Positions 45,121 through 54,670 of a stretch of 64,000 bases of DNA are shown here, piece after piece. A model generated the notes under the pieces. The model was not told where the DNA came from. It made no database searches and worked only from the letters and a program-made list of their open reading frames with translations. The stretch is from positions 1 to 64,000 of the forward strand of contig NZ_CAKASM010000014.1 in the NCBI RefSeq assembly GCF_916858675.1. The letters are read 5' to 3'. The stretch's first letter is position 1, and each line of letters starts with the position of its first letter. Origin of the DNA: Sphingomonas sp. Leaf21 (GTDB taxonomy: Bacteria; Pseudomonadota; Alphaproteobacteria; Sphingomonadales; Sphingomonadaceae). Both the position numbers and the translations under genes were made by a program.

Positions 45121-46032
45121 TCAGCCTTCGTGACTCCGTCCGAAATCCTCGCGCGCGTCGTCCTGGCCCTGGTCGATGATCGAGCGGCGGATGGTGCGGG
45201 TGCGGCTGAACAGGTCGAACAGCTCGTCGCCCTTGCCCCAGCGGATTGCGCGTTGAAGCTGGCTCAGATCCTCCGAGAATCGCTGGAGCATCTCCAGTAC
45301 CGCCTCGCGATTGGTCAGGAACACGTCGCGCCACATGGTCGGGTCGGATGCGGCGATGCGGGTGAAGTCGCGAAAGCCACCGGCCGAATATTTGATGACC
45401 TCGGACTGGGTCACCTCCTCCAGGTCGCTCGCGGTGCCGACGATGGTATAGGCGATCAGGTGGGGCAGATGGCTGGTGACGGCGAGCACGCGGTCGTGAT
45501 GGTCGGGCGCCATCAACTCGACGTCGGCGCCCAGCCGTCGCCAGAACTCGGCCACCCGCTCCACGCCGAGCGCGTCCGCGCCCTCGGGCGGGGTGACGAT
45601 GCACCAGCGCTTCTGGAACAGCGTGGCGAAGCCCGCTTCCGGCCCGCTGCGCTCGGTGCCAGCGACGGGGTGGGCGGGGATGATCGTTGCGCCCGGCAGC
45701 GCCTCGGTCAGCGCGGCGAGCACGGCGGCCTTGCAACTGCCCACGTCGGAAACGATGGCGTCCTCGGGCAGGTCGTCGGCGAACTCGGCCGCGACCGCAC
45801 CCATCGCGCCGACGGGCACGCACAGGATCACGAAGTCGGCATCGATCACGCTCGCGCCCGCCGTGTCCGCGACATCGTCGGCCAGGTCGAGCGCGCGTAC
45901 CGTCTCGCGCACCTGCGGGTCGGCGTCGTAAGCGGTGATGCGCGCGGTCGGCATCGCCTTGCGCGTCGCCCGCGCGACCGAAGAGCCGATCAGGCCGAGC
46001 CCGATAATCGTGATCCGCGCGAAAGGCAGCAT
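45121..46032 (-). CDS. tyrC: Prephenate/arogenate dehydrogenase (cyclohexadienyl dehydrogenase)
   Basis: NAD-dependent oxidative decarboxylation of prephenate or arogenate in tyrosine synthesis. The 303-residue protein opens ITIIGLGLIGSSVARA, then ILCVPVGAM, SDVGSCKAAVL and the catalytic-site IIPAHPVAGTERSGPEAG, with H in VTSHLPHLIAY. No chorismate mutase domain is fused, so it is the TyrA/TyrC-class monofunctional enzyme. It overlaps hisC by one base, the frequent hisC-tyrC pairing in alphaproteobacteria. Confidence 0.94.
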   Translation of the reverse strand: MLPFARITIIGLGLIGSSVARATRKAMPTARITAYDADPQVRETVRALDLADDVADTAGASVIDADFVILCVPVGAMGAVAAEFADDLPEDAIVSDVGSCKAAVLAALTEALPGATIIPAHPVAGTERSGPEAGFATLFQKRWCIVTPPEGADALGVERVAEFWRRLGADVELMAPDHHDRVLAVTSHLPHLIAYTIVGTASDLEEVTQSEVIKYSAGGFRDFTRIAASDPTMWRDVFLTNREAVLEMLQRFSEDLSQLQRAIRWGKGDELFDLFSRTRTIRRSIIDQGQDDAREDFGRSHEG

Positions 46033-47138
46033 TACGCGGCGTCTACCATCGCACGCAGCGCCGCCACGACGCCCCTCACTTCAACCTCGGTGCCGATCGT
46101 GATGCGCAGGCCATGGCCCAGCCCCTGGCTCGGCAGCCAGCGGACGATATATCCGGCGTCCATCAGCCCGTGATAGGCGCGCTCGGCGGTCAGTGCGCCC
46201 TCGAACAGCACCAGCGAGAAATTGGCCTTGGACGGCACGCAGCGCAGCCCCGCATTGCCGAGACCCGCAACCTGTTCCTCGAACCAGCCGAGCCATTGCG
46301 CATTATGCGCGCGCGACGCCGCGACGAAGGCGCGGTCGCGGATCGCCTCGATCGCGGCGTTCTGCCCGGCGATCGTGACGTTGAACGGCGCGCGGATTCG
46401 GTGCAGCGCGTCGATGATCGGCGCGGCGGCATAGCCCCAGCCGATCCGCTCGGCGGCGAGGCCATGGATCTTGGAGAAGGTGCGCGACACCAGCACGTTC
46501 GATGCGGACTCGGCCAGTGCCAGTCCGCCGTCATCCTCGCCTTGCTCCAGATATTCGGCATAGGCCTGGTCGAGGACCAGCAGGACATGCGGCGGCAGCC
46601 CGGCATGGAGCCGCGCGATCTCGCCCGCGCCCGCATAGGTGCCGGTGGGATTGTTGGGGTTCGCGACGAAGACGACCTTCGTCTTCCCGGTCACCGCCGC
46701 CAGGATCGCGTCGACATCGGTGGCATAGTCGTGATCGGCGACCACCACCGGCTCTGCGCCGACGCGCCGCGTGGCGATCTCATAGACCGCGAAGCCATAG
46801 CGGACATGGATGATCTCGTCCCCCGGCCCGGCGAACGCGCCCGCCGCCAGATGGAGGATTTCGTCCGAGCCCGTGCCATAGATGATCCGCGCCGGGTCGA
46901 GCCCATGCACCTCGCCGATGGCGTGGCGCAATTCCGTCGCCCCCGCATCGGGGTAGCGTTCCAGCCTGGCGGCGGCGGCGGCGAAGGCGGCGCGCGCCTT
47001 CTCGCTCGTCCCCAGCGGATTCTCGTTGGACGACAGCTTGGCGACCTTGCGCCCGTCATCGGTCGTCGCGCGGCCGGGGACATAGGGCGCGATGGCCTTG
47101 ACCCAGGAGATCGGTTCGGGGGCTTTGAGCTCGGTCAT
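46032..47138 (-). CDS. hisC: Histidinol-phosphate aminotransferase
   Basis: PLP enzyme converting imidazole-acetol phosphate to histidinol phosphate; paralogous use in phenylalanine and tyrosine transamination is common. In the 368-residue product: ISWVKAIAPYVPGR, KLSSNENPLGTSEKA, GTGSDEILHL, NPNNPTGTY, DQAYAEYL, and the PLP-lysine motif SRTFSKIHGLAAERIGWG. The ATG at 47138 is chosen over 47150 as homologues begin shortly before the PYVPG motif. It is divergent from metX and transcribed with tyrC, whose pathway could use its broad aromatic transaminase activity. Confidence 0.94.
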   Translation of the reverse strand: MTELKAPEPISWVKAIAPYVPGRATTDDGRKVAKLSSNENPLGTSEKARAAFAAAAARLERYPDAGATELRHAIGEVHGLDPARIIYGTGSDEILHLAAGAFAGPGDEIIHVRYGFAVYEIATRRVGAEPVVVADHDYATDVDAILAAVTGKTKVVFVANPNNPTGTYAGAGEIARLHAGLPPHVLLVLDQAYAEYLEQGEDDGGLALAESASNVLVSRTFSKIHGLAAERIGWGYAAAPIIDALHRIRAPFNVTIAGQNAAIEAIRDRAFVAASRAHNAQWLGWFEEQVAGLGNAGLRCVPSKANFSLVLFEGALTAERAYHGLMDAGYIVRWLPSQGLGHGLRITIGTEVEVRGVVAALRAMVDAA

Positions 47139-47202
47139 GCGACCCGCCATAGCGGCCTCGCCCTTGCGTTGCCAAGCATCGCGGCCTAGCTGATATCGCT
47201 CC

Positions 47203-48363
47203 ATGGCCGCTTCCGTTTCCGCTTTATCCCACAGCGACGACCAGCGTTTCGGTCTGTCGCGGCATGTCGTGCTGCCGGGGCCGCTCCGGCTCGACGGCGG
47301 CGGGCTCCTGTCCCCGGTCGAGATCGGGTATGAGACCTATGGCACGCTGAACGCCGATGGCTCCAACGCGATCCTGATCTGCCACGCGCTGACCGGCGAC
47401 CAGCATGTCGCCTCGCCCCATCCGCGCACCGGCAAACCCGGCTGGTGGACGCGGCTGGTGGGAGAGGGCAAGCCGATCGACCCGACGCGGCATTTCATCA
47501 TCTGTTCGAACGTCATCGGCAGCTGCATGGGATCGTCGGGCCCGGCGACCATCGACCCCTCCACGTCCGAGCCCTGGGGCATGCGCTTCCCGGTCATCAC
47601 CATCCGCGACATGGTGCGGGCGCAAGCGATGCTGCTCGACCATCTGGGCGTCGGCCAGTTGAAGGCGGTGGTCGGCGGGTCGATGGGGGGGATGCAGGCG
47701 CTGAGCTGGGCCGCCACCTTCCCCGAGCGGGTGCGCGCCTGCGTCATGGTCGCCTCGACCGCGCGGCATTCGGCGCAGAACATCGCCTTTCACGAGGTCG
47801 GGCGGCAGGCGATCATGGCCGATCCGAAATGGCGGAGCGGGGCCTATTACGAGGCGAACGATCCACCTGCGGCGGGCCTGGCGGTGGCGCGGATGGCGGC
47901 GCACATCACCTATCTGTCCGAGGCGGGGCTGACCGAGAAGTTCGGGCGGCGGCTGCAAGCCCGGCCCGACCGGCCGGACGGGGCCAAGAGCTTCGGCTTC
48001 GACGCCGATTTCCAGGTGGAGAGCTATCTCCGCCATCAGGGATTGAGCTTCGTCGACCGGTTCGACGCCAACTCCTATCTCTACATCACCCGCGCGCTCG
48101 ACTATTTCGACCTGGCCGAGGAGCATGGCGGACTGCTCGCCAACGCGTTCCGGGGGACCAGCACGCGCTTCTGCCTGGTCAGCTTCGACACCGACTGGCT
48201 CTATCCCACGTCCGAGTCGCGCGCCGTGGTTCAGGCGCTGAACGCGGCGGGTGCGGCGGCGAGCTTCGTCGAACTGTCGAGCCCCTATGGTCACGACGCC
48301 TTCCTGCTCGAGGCGCCGGAGATGAACCGGGTGATCGACGGTTTCCTGCGGGCCGAGCCATGA
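47203..48363 (+). CDS. metX: Homoserine O-acetyltransferase
   Basis: It acetylates (or succinylates) homoserine, the entry step of methionine synthesis. The 386-residue alpha/beta-hydrolase has [41 protein letters not shown], the nucleophile elbow GGSMGGMQ (S160) and the late YGHDAFLLE histidine. Acetyl versus succinyl preference is not decided by this. The start codons of metX and hisC are only 64 bases apart and I see no SAM riboswitch. It overlaps metW by four bases. Confidence 0.96.
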   Translation: MAASVSALSHSDDQRFGLSRHVVLPGPLRLDGGGLLSPVEIGYETYGTLNADGSNAILICHALTGDQHVASPHPRTGKPGWWTRLVGEGKPIDPTRHFIICSNVIGSCMGSSGPATIDPSTSEPWGMRFPVITIRDMVRAQAMLLDHLGVGQLKAVVGGSMGGMQALSWAATFPERVRACVMVASTARHSAQNIAFHEVGRQAIMADPKWRSGAYYEANDPPAAGLAVARMAAHITYLSEAGLTEKFGRRLQARPDRPDGAKSFGFDADFQVESYLRHQGLSFVDRFDANSYLYITRALDYFDLAEEHGGLLANAFRGTSTRFCLVSFDTDWLYPTSESRAVVQALNAAGAAASFVELSSPYGHDAFLLEAPEMNRVIDGFLRAEP

Positions 48364-48953
48364 GCGAGACACTGCGTCCCGATCTGGCGATCATCGCCGC
48401 GCATGTCGCGCCGGGTGCGCGGGTGCTCGACATCGGCTGCGGCGACGGACAGTTGATGGCCGCGCTGCGGGACGAGGCGGGCGTGGACGCGCGCGGGCTG
48501 GAGATCGATCCCGCCAATGTCGCCTCGGCCGTCGCGCGCGGGCTGGCGGTGGTGCAGGGCGACGCGGATGTCGACCTGGCGGGCTATCCCGACAAGGGGT
48601 TCGACTATGCGATCCTGAGCCAGACGTTGCAGACCGCGCGCGCGCCCGACCAGGTGCTCGACCACCTGCTCCGCATCGGGAGCCGCGCCTTCGTCTCCTT
48701 CCCCAATTTCGCGCATTGGCGGGTGCGGCTGTCGCTCCTGTGGGGCGGGCGGATGCCGGTGACGCCGCTGCTGCCCGAACAATGGTATGACACGCCCAAC
48801 ATCCACCATGTGACGATCGACGATTTCCGCGCCTTCGTCCGCCAGCGGCGGATCACGGTCGAGGGCAGCTGGTTCCTGTCGCGCGGCCGCCCGACCAGCG
48901 CGGCGGCGGCGAATTTCCGGGCCGAACATGCGGTATTTCTATTACGTCGTTGA
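48360..48953 (+). CDS. metW: Methionine biosynthesis protein MetW
   Basis: A 197-residue class I methyltransferase-like protein that partners MetX and is needed for full homoserine acetyltransferase activity in many alphaproteobacteria. It has [61 protein letters not shown] and [18 protein letters not shown], which is the typical MetW signature. It overlaps metX by four bases. A small hairpin (48946-48959) overlaps its end. Confidence 0.95.
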   Translation: MSETLRPDLAIIAAHVAPGARVLDIGCGDGQLMAALRDEAGVDARGLEIDPANVASAVARGLAVVQGDADVDLAGYPDKGFDYAILSQTLQTARAPDQVLDHLLRIGSRAFVSFPNFAHWRVRLSLLWGGRMPVTPLLPEQWYDTPNIHHVTIDDFRAFVRQRRITVEGSWFLSRGRPTSAAAANFRAEHAVFLLRR

Positions 48954-48968
48954 AACGACTACAGCAGC

Positions 48969-48994
48969 GGAACTTTATCTCGATCAAGATTGTT
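48969..48994 (+). promoter_or_regulatory. EcfG-like (general stress) promoter candidate
   Basis: GGAAC at 48969-48973 is followed after 17 bases by TGTT at 48991-48994, close to the alphaproteobacterial EcfG consensus GGAAC-N16/17-CGTT with one mismatch in the -10 part. It lies 26 bases upstream of the response-regulator ATG. Confidence 0.45.
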
Positions 48995-49020
48995 GAGCGG
49001 GAAAGTGACGGGAATTTGAC

Positions 49021-49422
49021 ATGAGCCAAACCGCCCTGATCGTGGAAGACGAGATATTCGTGGCCCTCGATCTGGAGCGCATTCTGACCGATGCAGGCTA
49101 TAATGTGGCTGGCATAGCGGCAGATAGCCGCACCGCTTATGAATCCGCTCCGGGCTGCTCCTTCGCCTTTGTCGACGTCAACCTGCGTGACGGCGCGACG
49201 GGGCCCGACATCGCGCGGCGGCTGGTCGAGGAATATGGCCTGAAGATCGTCTTCGTCACCGCGAACCCGTCACAGATCGCGACCGATATCCAGGCATTGG
49301 GCTATATCCGCAAACCGTTCAGCGAACGGGCGATCCTGGCGGCGGCGGCGATGGCGACGGGCGAACTGACCGCCGACATTCCCGAAGAGCTGATGCCGTT
49401 GAAGCTTACGATCGGGAACTGA
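49021..49422 (+). CDS. Single-domain response regulator
   Basis: A 133-residue receiver domain with the acidic pair in VEDE, phospho-acceptor D52 (FVDVNL), the conserved Thr in VFVTAN and lysine in YIRKPFSE. There is no output domain. Such proteins pair with HWE/HisKA_2-type kinases; the convergent HWE kinase at 49462-51006 ends 39 bases away. An EcfG-like promoter lies just upstream. Role: probable phosphorelay or stress signalling, by context only. Confidence 0.92.
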   Translation: MSQTALIVEDEIFVALDLERILTDAGYNVAGIAADSRTAYESAPGCSFAFVDVNLRDGATGPDIARRLVEEYGLKIVFVTANPSQIATDIQALGYIRKPFSERAILAAAAMATGELTADIPEELMPLKLTIGN

Positions 49423-49461
49423 TCGGCCAGCTCGCTCCGCCAGACCGCGGAGCCTTCCCGA

Positions 49462-51006
49462 TCACCGGCACGGGCCGGTCCCCGCCGGGCGGCTGAACGC
49501 GGCCAGCGGCACGTCGATCGACACGACCAGACCCTCCGAGCGCCATTCGCGTGCGACGGTGCCGCCCAACTGCCGCACGGCGGACAGCTCGACCAGCTGC
49601 GATCCGAACCCGGTCTGGGCGGGCGGCGCGGACAACAGGGGGCCGCCCCGTTCCTGCCAGCATAGCGAGACCATCGCGTCGCGTCGTTCCACCGTCAGGT
49701 CGACATGGCCGGTCATCACCGACAGCGCGCCATATTTGGACGCGTTGGTCGCCAGTTCGTGGAAGAGCAGCGCCAGCGGAGTCGCCGACCGGTCGTCCAC
49801 CGGCACGTCGTCGCCCGCCAGCCGGATCCGCGTATCGTCATCGTCGCGATAGGGCTCGAACAGATCGCCGAGCAGACCGTGCAGCGAGTCCTGCCGTGCC
49901 TTGGGGCGCGACTGCGCACTGTGCGGACGGACGAAGTCGTGCGCGCGGCCCAGCGCCGTGATCCGGTCGCGCAGGTCGCTGGCGATCCCCGCAAAGCCCG
50001 GATGGCTGCGCGCCGCGAACGCGATCAGGCCGGAGATCACCGCGAAGATGTTCTTGATCCGGTGGCTCAGCTCCTGGCTGACGATCTCGCGTTCCTCGAG
50101 CGCCAGCTTCTGTTCGTGGATATCGGTGCAGGTGCCGAACCAGCGAATGATCTGCCCCTCGCCGTCGCGGATGGGCAGCGCCCGTCCGAGAACCCAGCGA
50201 TAGGTGCCGTCGCGGTGGCGCAACCGATATTCGATCTGGTAGGGTTCGCCGGTCTTCAGGCTGTGTCGCCAGCGCGCCCATGCGCGTTCTTGGTCGTCCT
50301 TGTGGAACATGCCGTTCCAGCCTTCGCCATCGGTCGACCCATCGGACATGCCGGTGAATTCGTACCAGCGCGCATTGTAATAGTCGTGGAAGCCGTCGGG
50401 CAGCGTCGACCAGACCATTTGCGGCATCGTATCGGCAAGCGTGCGGAAGCGTTGCTCGCTGTCGGCCACGCGGGCTTCGGACGCCTCGACCGTCGCCTCA
50501 TGCTCGCGCTGTGCCCTGCGGTCCTGCAACCGGCCCATCACCGCGGTGGCGAGGATTTCGAGCCCGCGCTGCTGGAACGGGGTCAGCCCCTCCGGCCGGG
50601 GCTCCGGCGAGATCACGCAGATCGCTCCGAGCGGTACGCCTTCATGCGAGAGGAGCCGCGCCCCGGCATAGAAGCGGATATGGGGTGGGCCGGTGACCAG
50701 CGAGAAATCGGCGAAGCGCGGATCGGTCCGCGCGTCGGGCACGATCATCGTCGCCTCGCGTCCCACCATCGCATGTGCGCAGAACGACGTATCGCGTGGC
50801 GACTGGTCGGCATCGAGGCCGATCGCGGCCAGGAAACGCTGCGTCTCCTCCTCGACCAGGCTGACCAGCGCGACGGGCGTCTGGCACAGTTCCGCCGCGA
50901 ACGCCGCCAGATCGTCAAGGCATCCGCTCTCGCGATAGCCCGCCAGGTCGTAGGCCCGGATCAGCGCCGCGCGCCGTTCCTCGCTCATGGGTGATGGGTC
51001 GAGCAT
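49462..51006 (-). CDS. Sensor histidine kinase, GAF-PAS-HWE type
   Basis: A 514-residue soluble kinase. A GAF-like domain (about 15-145, LCQTPVALVSLVEEETQRF and DTSFCAHAM) and a PAS domain with PAC (about 185-310, RTLADTMPQMVWSTLPDG and RHRDGTYRWVLGRA) lead to an HWE-class kinase core with phospho-acceptor ELSHRIKNIFAVISGLI, ATP-site LLFHELATNASKYGALS and the CWQERGGP box. No membrane segment is evident, so the signal is cytoplasmic, possibly light or redox via the PAS. The ATG at 51006 is used; one at 51066 is possible. It is downstream of ssb. Confidence 0.93.
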   Translation of the reverse strand: MLDPSPMSEERRAALIRAYDLAGYRESGCLDDLAAFAAELCQTPVALVSLVEEETQRFLAAIGLDADQSPRDTSFCAHAMVGREATMIVPDARTDPRFADFSLVTGPPHIRFYAGARLLSHEGVPLGAICVISPEPRPEGLTPFQQRGLEILATAVMGRLQDRRAQREHEATVEASEARVADSEQRFRTLADTMPQMVWSTLPDGFHDYYNARWYEFTGMSDGSTDGEGWNGMFHKDDQERAWARWRHSLKTGEPYQIEYRLRHRDGTYRWVLGRALPIRDGEGQIIRWFGTCTDIHEQKLALEEREIVSQELSHRIKNIFAVISGLIAFAARSHPGFAGIASDLRDRITALGRAHDFVRPHSAQSRPKARQDSLHGLLGDLFEPYRDDDDTRIRLAGDDVPVDDRSATPLALLFHELATNASKYGALSVMTGHVDLTVERRDAMVSLCWQERGGPLLSAPPAQTGFGSQLVELSAVRQLGGTVAREWRSEGLVVSIDVPLAAFSRPAGTGPCR

Positions 51007-51093
51007 GTCCGTATTCCCATCCCCATGAGCCTGAATCAGGCCTGTTATTTCGTCCTTCCGGTCCATCCTCTCACCGTGGCAGCCATTCCCCGA

Positions 51094-51675
51094 TCAGAAG
51101 GGGACGTCGTCATCCAGATCATCGGCGAAGCCGCCGCCCTGTCCGAACCCGCCACGATTGCCGCCGTTCCCGCCGCTCGTCGAAGAACCGCCGCGACTGC
51201 CAGCGCCCGACGATCCGCCGCCATAGCCGCTCGACCCGCCACCGAAGTCGCCGCCACCGAAATCGTCGCCGCCGCCGAAGTCACCGCCGCCACGGCCACC
51301 GCCGCCGCCGCCCTGGCCGCCACCGGGGCCATCGAGCATGGTCAGCACCGAGTTGAAGCCCTGCAGCGTGACCTCGGTCGAGTAACGGTCGTTACCCTGC
51401 TGGTCCTGCCATTTGCGGGTGGTCAGCGCACCCTCGATATAGACCTTGGAGCCCTTGCGCAGGAAGCGCTCGGCGACGTTGGCCAGGCCTTCGTTGAAGA
51501 TCTTGACCGTGTGCCATTCGGTCTTTTCCTTGCGCTCGCCGCTGTTGCGGTCCTTCCACGATTCCGACGTGGCGATGCGCAGTTCGACCACCTTGCCGCC
51601 ATTCTGGAAGGAGCGGCTCTCGGGATCGCGTCCCAGATTGCCGACGAGAATCACCTTGTTGACGCTGCCCGCCAT
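51094..51675 (-). CDS. ssb: Single-stranded DNA-binding protein
   Basis: A 193-residue SSB. The OB fold covers about 1-115 ([40 protein letters not shown] and [20 protein letters not shown]), then a very Gly-rich linker and an acidic tip ending DDDVPF, the docking tail for replication and repair partners. The usual tip is DDDIPF; Val for Ile is a mild change. It is 20 bases after feoB on the same strand. Confidence 0.97.
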   Translation of the reverse strand: MAGSVNKVILVGNLGRDPESRSFQNGGKVVELRIATSESWKDRNSGERKEKTEWHTVKIFNEGLANVAERFLRKGSKVYIEGALTTRKWQDQQGNDRYSTEVTLQGFNSVLTMLDGPGGGQGGGGGGRGGGDFGGGDDFGGGDFGGGSSGYGGGSSGAGSRGGSSTSGGNGGNRGGFGQGGGFADDLDDDVPF

Positions 51676-51695
51676 ATATCCGTCCCGTGCTTGTT

Positions 51696-53555
51696 CTAGA
51701 GGCCGGCGAAAACGGCCAGCCAGTATGTGATGCCTGCCATGACATAGGCCGTGATGAACAAGTACGCCACCATGAAGGCGGGCCATTTCCAGCCGTTCGT
51801 TTCCCGGCGCGTCACCGCGATGGTCGAAATGCATTGCGGCGCGAAGACGAACCACATCAGGAAGGCGAGCGCGGTGGGCAGCGACCAGTTGCGCTTGAGC
51901 TTGTCGGTCATCGCCTTCTGCCCGCCCTCATGCTCGGTATCGTCGATCGCATAGACGGTGCCGATCGCCGCCACCGCCACCTCGCGCGCCGCCATGGCCG
52001 GGACGAGCGCCAGCGCGATGTCGCGGTTGAAGCCGATCGGGCGGACAGCCACCTCGATCCCGTTGGCGATGCGGCCCGCGATCGAATAATTGACCGGCGA
52101 GATTCCCGACCCCTCGGGCGGCTTGGGGAAGGACAGCAGCGCCCACAGGATGATGGTGGTCAGCGCGATGGTGGTCCCGGCGCGCTTCAGGAAGATCAGC
52201 GCGCGGCTCCACAGGCCCAGCACCACGTCGCGGATATGCGGCCACTGATATTTGGGCATCTCCATCATGAAGCCCGACGACGCCCCCTTGGTGACGGTGC
52301 GGCGGAGCAGCAGCGCGGCGACGAACGCGCCGACGATGCCCATGAGGTACAGACCCAGCAGCACCAGGCCCTGCAAGCCGACGAACGGCACCACCTGCCG
52401 GTCCGGAATGAACGCGCCGATGATGATGGTATAGACCGGCAGCCGCGCCGAACAGGTCATCAGCGGTGCGATCAGGATGGTGGTCAGCCGGTCCTTCTCG
52501 TCATCGATCGTCCGCGTCGCCATGATGCCGGGCACCGCGCAGGCGAAGGACGACAGCAGCGGGATGAAGGCGCGGCCCGACAGGCCCACCTGCGCCATCA
52601 ACCGGTCCATCAGGAAGGCGGCGCGGACCATGTATCCGGTCGCCTCCAGGATCAGGATGAACAGGAACAGGATCAGGATCTGCGGCAGGAAGACGACGAC
52701 CGCGCCGACACCCGCGATCAGGCCGTCGGTGATCAGGCTGCGGAACCAGCCTTCGGGCAGCAATAGCCCGGCCTGCATCTCCAGCCATTTGAATCCGGCC
52801 TCGATCCATTCGACCGGTGTCTGCGACCAGGCGAAGACCGCCTGGAACATGATGAAAAGCAGCCCGACCAGCAGGATCGGCCCCGCCACGGGATGCAGCG
52901 CGACCGAGTCGAGCATGTGGGTCCAGCGGCGGGTTGGCGTCTCCGCCACGGTCGCGGCGGACGCGATTTTCCGCGCGCGGCGTTGCAGCGTGACGATGTC
53001 GTCGATCTGGTCGGCGGTCGCGACGGGATGGGCGCGCTCCTGGCTGACCAGCCGGTCGACCTCGGCCTTCAGCGCGTCCAGGCCGCGACGGCGCACCGCG
53101 ACCGTGGGGATGACCGTCACCCCCAGCTCGCGCGCCAGGATATCGGCATCGAGCGTCAGCCCGTCGCGCTCGGCCAGGTCGACCATGTTGAGCGCGACCA
53201 CGACCGGCAGGCCGAGTGCGATGAGCTGGAGCGTGAAGCGCAGGTGATTGTCGAGATTGGCGGCGTCGACCACCACGACCAGCGCGTCGGGACGACGTTC
53301 GCCCGCCTGCGATCCCATCACGACGTTGCGCGTGACCTGTTCGTCCAGGCTGCCGGGGTCGAGGCTATAGGCGCCGGGCAGGTCGACCAGCTCGACCGGG
53401 CGACCATCCTCCAGCACCAGGCGGCCGGAATGCCGCTCGACGGTGACGCCGGGATAGTTGCCGACCTTCTGCCGCGCGCCGGTCAGGGCGTTGAACAGGG
53501 CGCTTTTGCCGGCATTGGGATTGCCGACGAGCGCGACCAGCGGTGCGGCGTTCAT
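51696..53555 (-). CDS. feoB: Ferrous iron transport protein B
   Basis: A 619-residue Fe(II) transporter. The cytosolic G domain has [16 protein letters not shown] (G1, 11-18), [10 protein letters not shown] and NMVDLA (G4); a four-helix middle region and the membrane part with the two Gate/nucleoside-recognition repeats ([29 protein letters not shown] and [12 protein letters not shown]) follow. It is a little shorter than long enterobacterial FeoB. It follows feoA by 16 bases. Confidence 0.97.
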   Translation of the reverse strand: MNAAPLVALVGNPNAGKSALFNALTGARQKVGNYPGVTVERHSGRLVLEDGRPVELVDLPGAYSLDPGSLDEQVTRNVVMGSQAGERRPDALVVVVDAANLDNHLRFTLQLIALGLPVVVALNMVDLAERDGLTLDADILARELGVTVIPTVAVRRRGLDALKAEVDRLVSQERAHPVATADQIDDIVTLQRRARKIASAATVAETPTRRWTHMLDSVALHPVAGPILLVGLLFIMFQAVFAWSQTPVEWIEAGFKWLEMQAGLLLPEGWFRSLITDGLIAGVGAVVVFLPQILILFLFILILEATGYMVRAAFLMDRLMAQVGLSGRAFIPLLSSFACAVPGIMATRTIDDEKDRLTTILIAPLMTCSARLPVYTIIIGAFIPDRQVVPFVGLQGLVLLGLYLMGIVGAFVAALLLRRTVTKGASSGFMMEMPKYQWPHIRDVVLGLWSRALIFLKRAGTTIALTTIILWALLSFPKPPEGSGISPVNYSIAGRIANGIEVAVRPIGFNRDIALALVPAMAAREVAVAAIGTVYAIDDTEHEGGQKAMTDKLKRNWSLPTALAFLMWFVFAPQCISTIAVTRRETNGWKWPAFMVAYLFITAYVMAGITYWLAVFAGL

Positions 53556-53571
53556 TATCCTCGGGTAAGCC

Positions 53572-53823
53572 TCAAGCGCCGGTCGCGACGCGGATCGAGG
53601 CCGCGACCCGGCGACGCAGCGCCACGGTCATGCGGCCGATCCGGCAGGCGATCGGGCCACCGCCCAGCGTCGCCCGGTGGAGCACCTCGACCCCCACACC
53701 CTCATCGAAGCCCAGTTCGCGAAGCCGACGCGCCTCGGGCACCGCGAGCTGCGCCCAGTCGATCGCGGCCACGGTCGCCGGTTGCCGCCGGGGAAGGGTT
53801 TCGAGACTGCTGAGCATCGCCAT
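53572..53823 (-). CDS. feoA: Ferrous iron transport protein A (FeoA)
   Basis: An 83-residue SH3-like protein that partners FeoB. Recognisable parts are EARRLRELGFDEGVGVEVLH and CRIGRMTVALRRRVAASI. The ATG at 53823 is chosen to give the typical length. A palindrome resembling an iron-regulator (Fur) box lies 23 bases upstream (53847-53859), so the pair is probably iron-repressed. Confidence 0.93.
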   Translation of the reverse strand: MAMLSSLETLPRRQPATVAAIDWAQLAVPEARRLRELGFDEGVGVEVLHRATLGGGPIACRIGRMTVALRRRVAASIRVATGA

Positions 53824-53846
53824 GCGGATTACATAACGCCGGTGCG

Positions 53847-53859
53847 ATTGATTATCAAT
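53847..53859 (-). promoter_or_regulatory. Fur-like operator of feoAB
   Basis: ATTGATTATCAAT is a 13-base inverted repeat (ATTGAT-T-ATCAAT), similar to half a Fur/Mur box (GATAATGATAATCATTATC family). It lies just upstream of feoA in the only AT-rich part of the region. Confidence 0.5.
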
Positions 53860-53902
53860 TACCCGTTGATGAAATGGGTGTCGGGTTTGCCTTTGGGGTG
53901 TG

Positions 53903-53990
53903 CATTTCGACTTCGCCCAGTGCGAACGGTGGTCGGTATCCAGCCCCATTCGCCCCCGCCCCGTTCAGCCCGAGCGACGTCGAAGGCCAC
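53903..53990. repeat. Inverted pair of dispersed intergenic repeats
   Basis: Two related units face each other: 53903-53929 (CATTTCGACTTCGCCCAG followed by TGCGAACGG) and 53961-53990 (CCGTTCAGCCCGAGCGACGT followed by CGAAGGCCAC). They can pair into a large stem. Copies of the core also occur at 3231-3245 and 56881-56900. The pair lies between feoA and the COQ9 gene. Confidence 0.75.
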
Positions 53991-53995
53991 GGGCG

Positions 53996-54670
53996 TTACA
54001 CCGCCGGATAGCGCAACCGCCCCACGAATCGCGACAGGCTGGGCCTGTTCTCGCTTCGCTTGACCACCCCGGCCTTCCACTTCTCGAACCGCATGATCCC
54101 CTCGATCCGGCGGGCCAGGAAGGCGCGGGTGTCGGCGTGATCCTCGCTGTCGTCGTTGAGGAACGCCGCGATCGTCGCGGCATAGACCGCGAACAGCGTC
54201 GCGCGCTTGGTATAGTGGTTATAGTCCGTCGCGGTATCGCCCGCCTGAGCCCAGATCGCATCGACCGTCCGCCAGCCGAGCCGCGCAGCCGTCGCCGCGT
54301 TCTGCGGCATCGCCAGGATGGTCAGCGCCCGACGCAGCGCCTCGCGATTGGGGGCGACGGCGGCCAGTCGCGCCTCGACCAGCGCGGTGATGCGCTGGCG
54401 GATCTTCATCGCGGCGGCCTGTTCGGCGGGCACGGCCGCGACCATCGCCCGGTCGATCGCGGCGAACCAGGCGTCGATCATCGCAACCGCGCCGTCCTTG
54501 AAGGCGAGGCGCGCGATGTCGCGGTCGACCCCCGCCGCGTCCGCCGCCATGTCACGCGCATCGTCGCCCCAGCCGTCGAACGCGGCGTTGGACGCGATCC
54601 CGTCGGCCAGCAGCGCGCGCACCTCGTCGAGAGTCAGGTCCTGAACATCGGTCATCGCAGCCTCGCTCAT
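53996..54670 (-). CDS. COQ9 family protein
   Basis: A 224-residue protein of the COQ9 family, required for ubiquinone synthesis in mitochondria and alphaproteobacteria, where it binds lipid and aids the hydroxylase step. Signatures are LTLDEVRALLADGIASNAAFDGW, ALTILAMPQNAATAARLGWRTVDAIW and DTATDYNHYTKRATLFAVYAATI. The start at 54670 overlaps the stop of the DMT transporter by four bases; MTDV at 54655 is an alternative. Confidence 0.92.
   Translation of the reverse strand: MSEAAMTDVQDLTLDEVRALLADGIASNAAFDGWGDDARDMAADAAGVDRDIARLAFKDGAVAMIDAWFAAIDRAMVAAVPAEQAAAMKIRQRITALVEARLAAVAPNREALRRALTILAMPQNAATAARLGWRTVDAIWAQAGDTATDYNHYTKRATLFAVYAATIAAFLNDDSEDHADTRAFLARRIEGIMRFEKWKAGVVKRSENRPSLSRFVGRLRYPAV

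Noticed and set aside
47151..47202. SAM riboswitch before metX
   Set aside because: Only 64 bases separate the hisC and metX starts, and no SAM-II or SAH-type helix pattern is visible.
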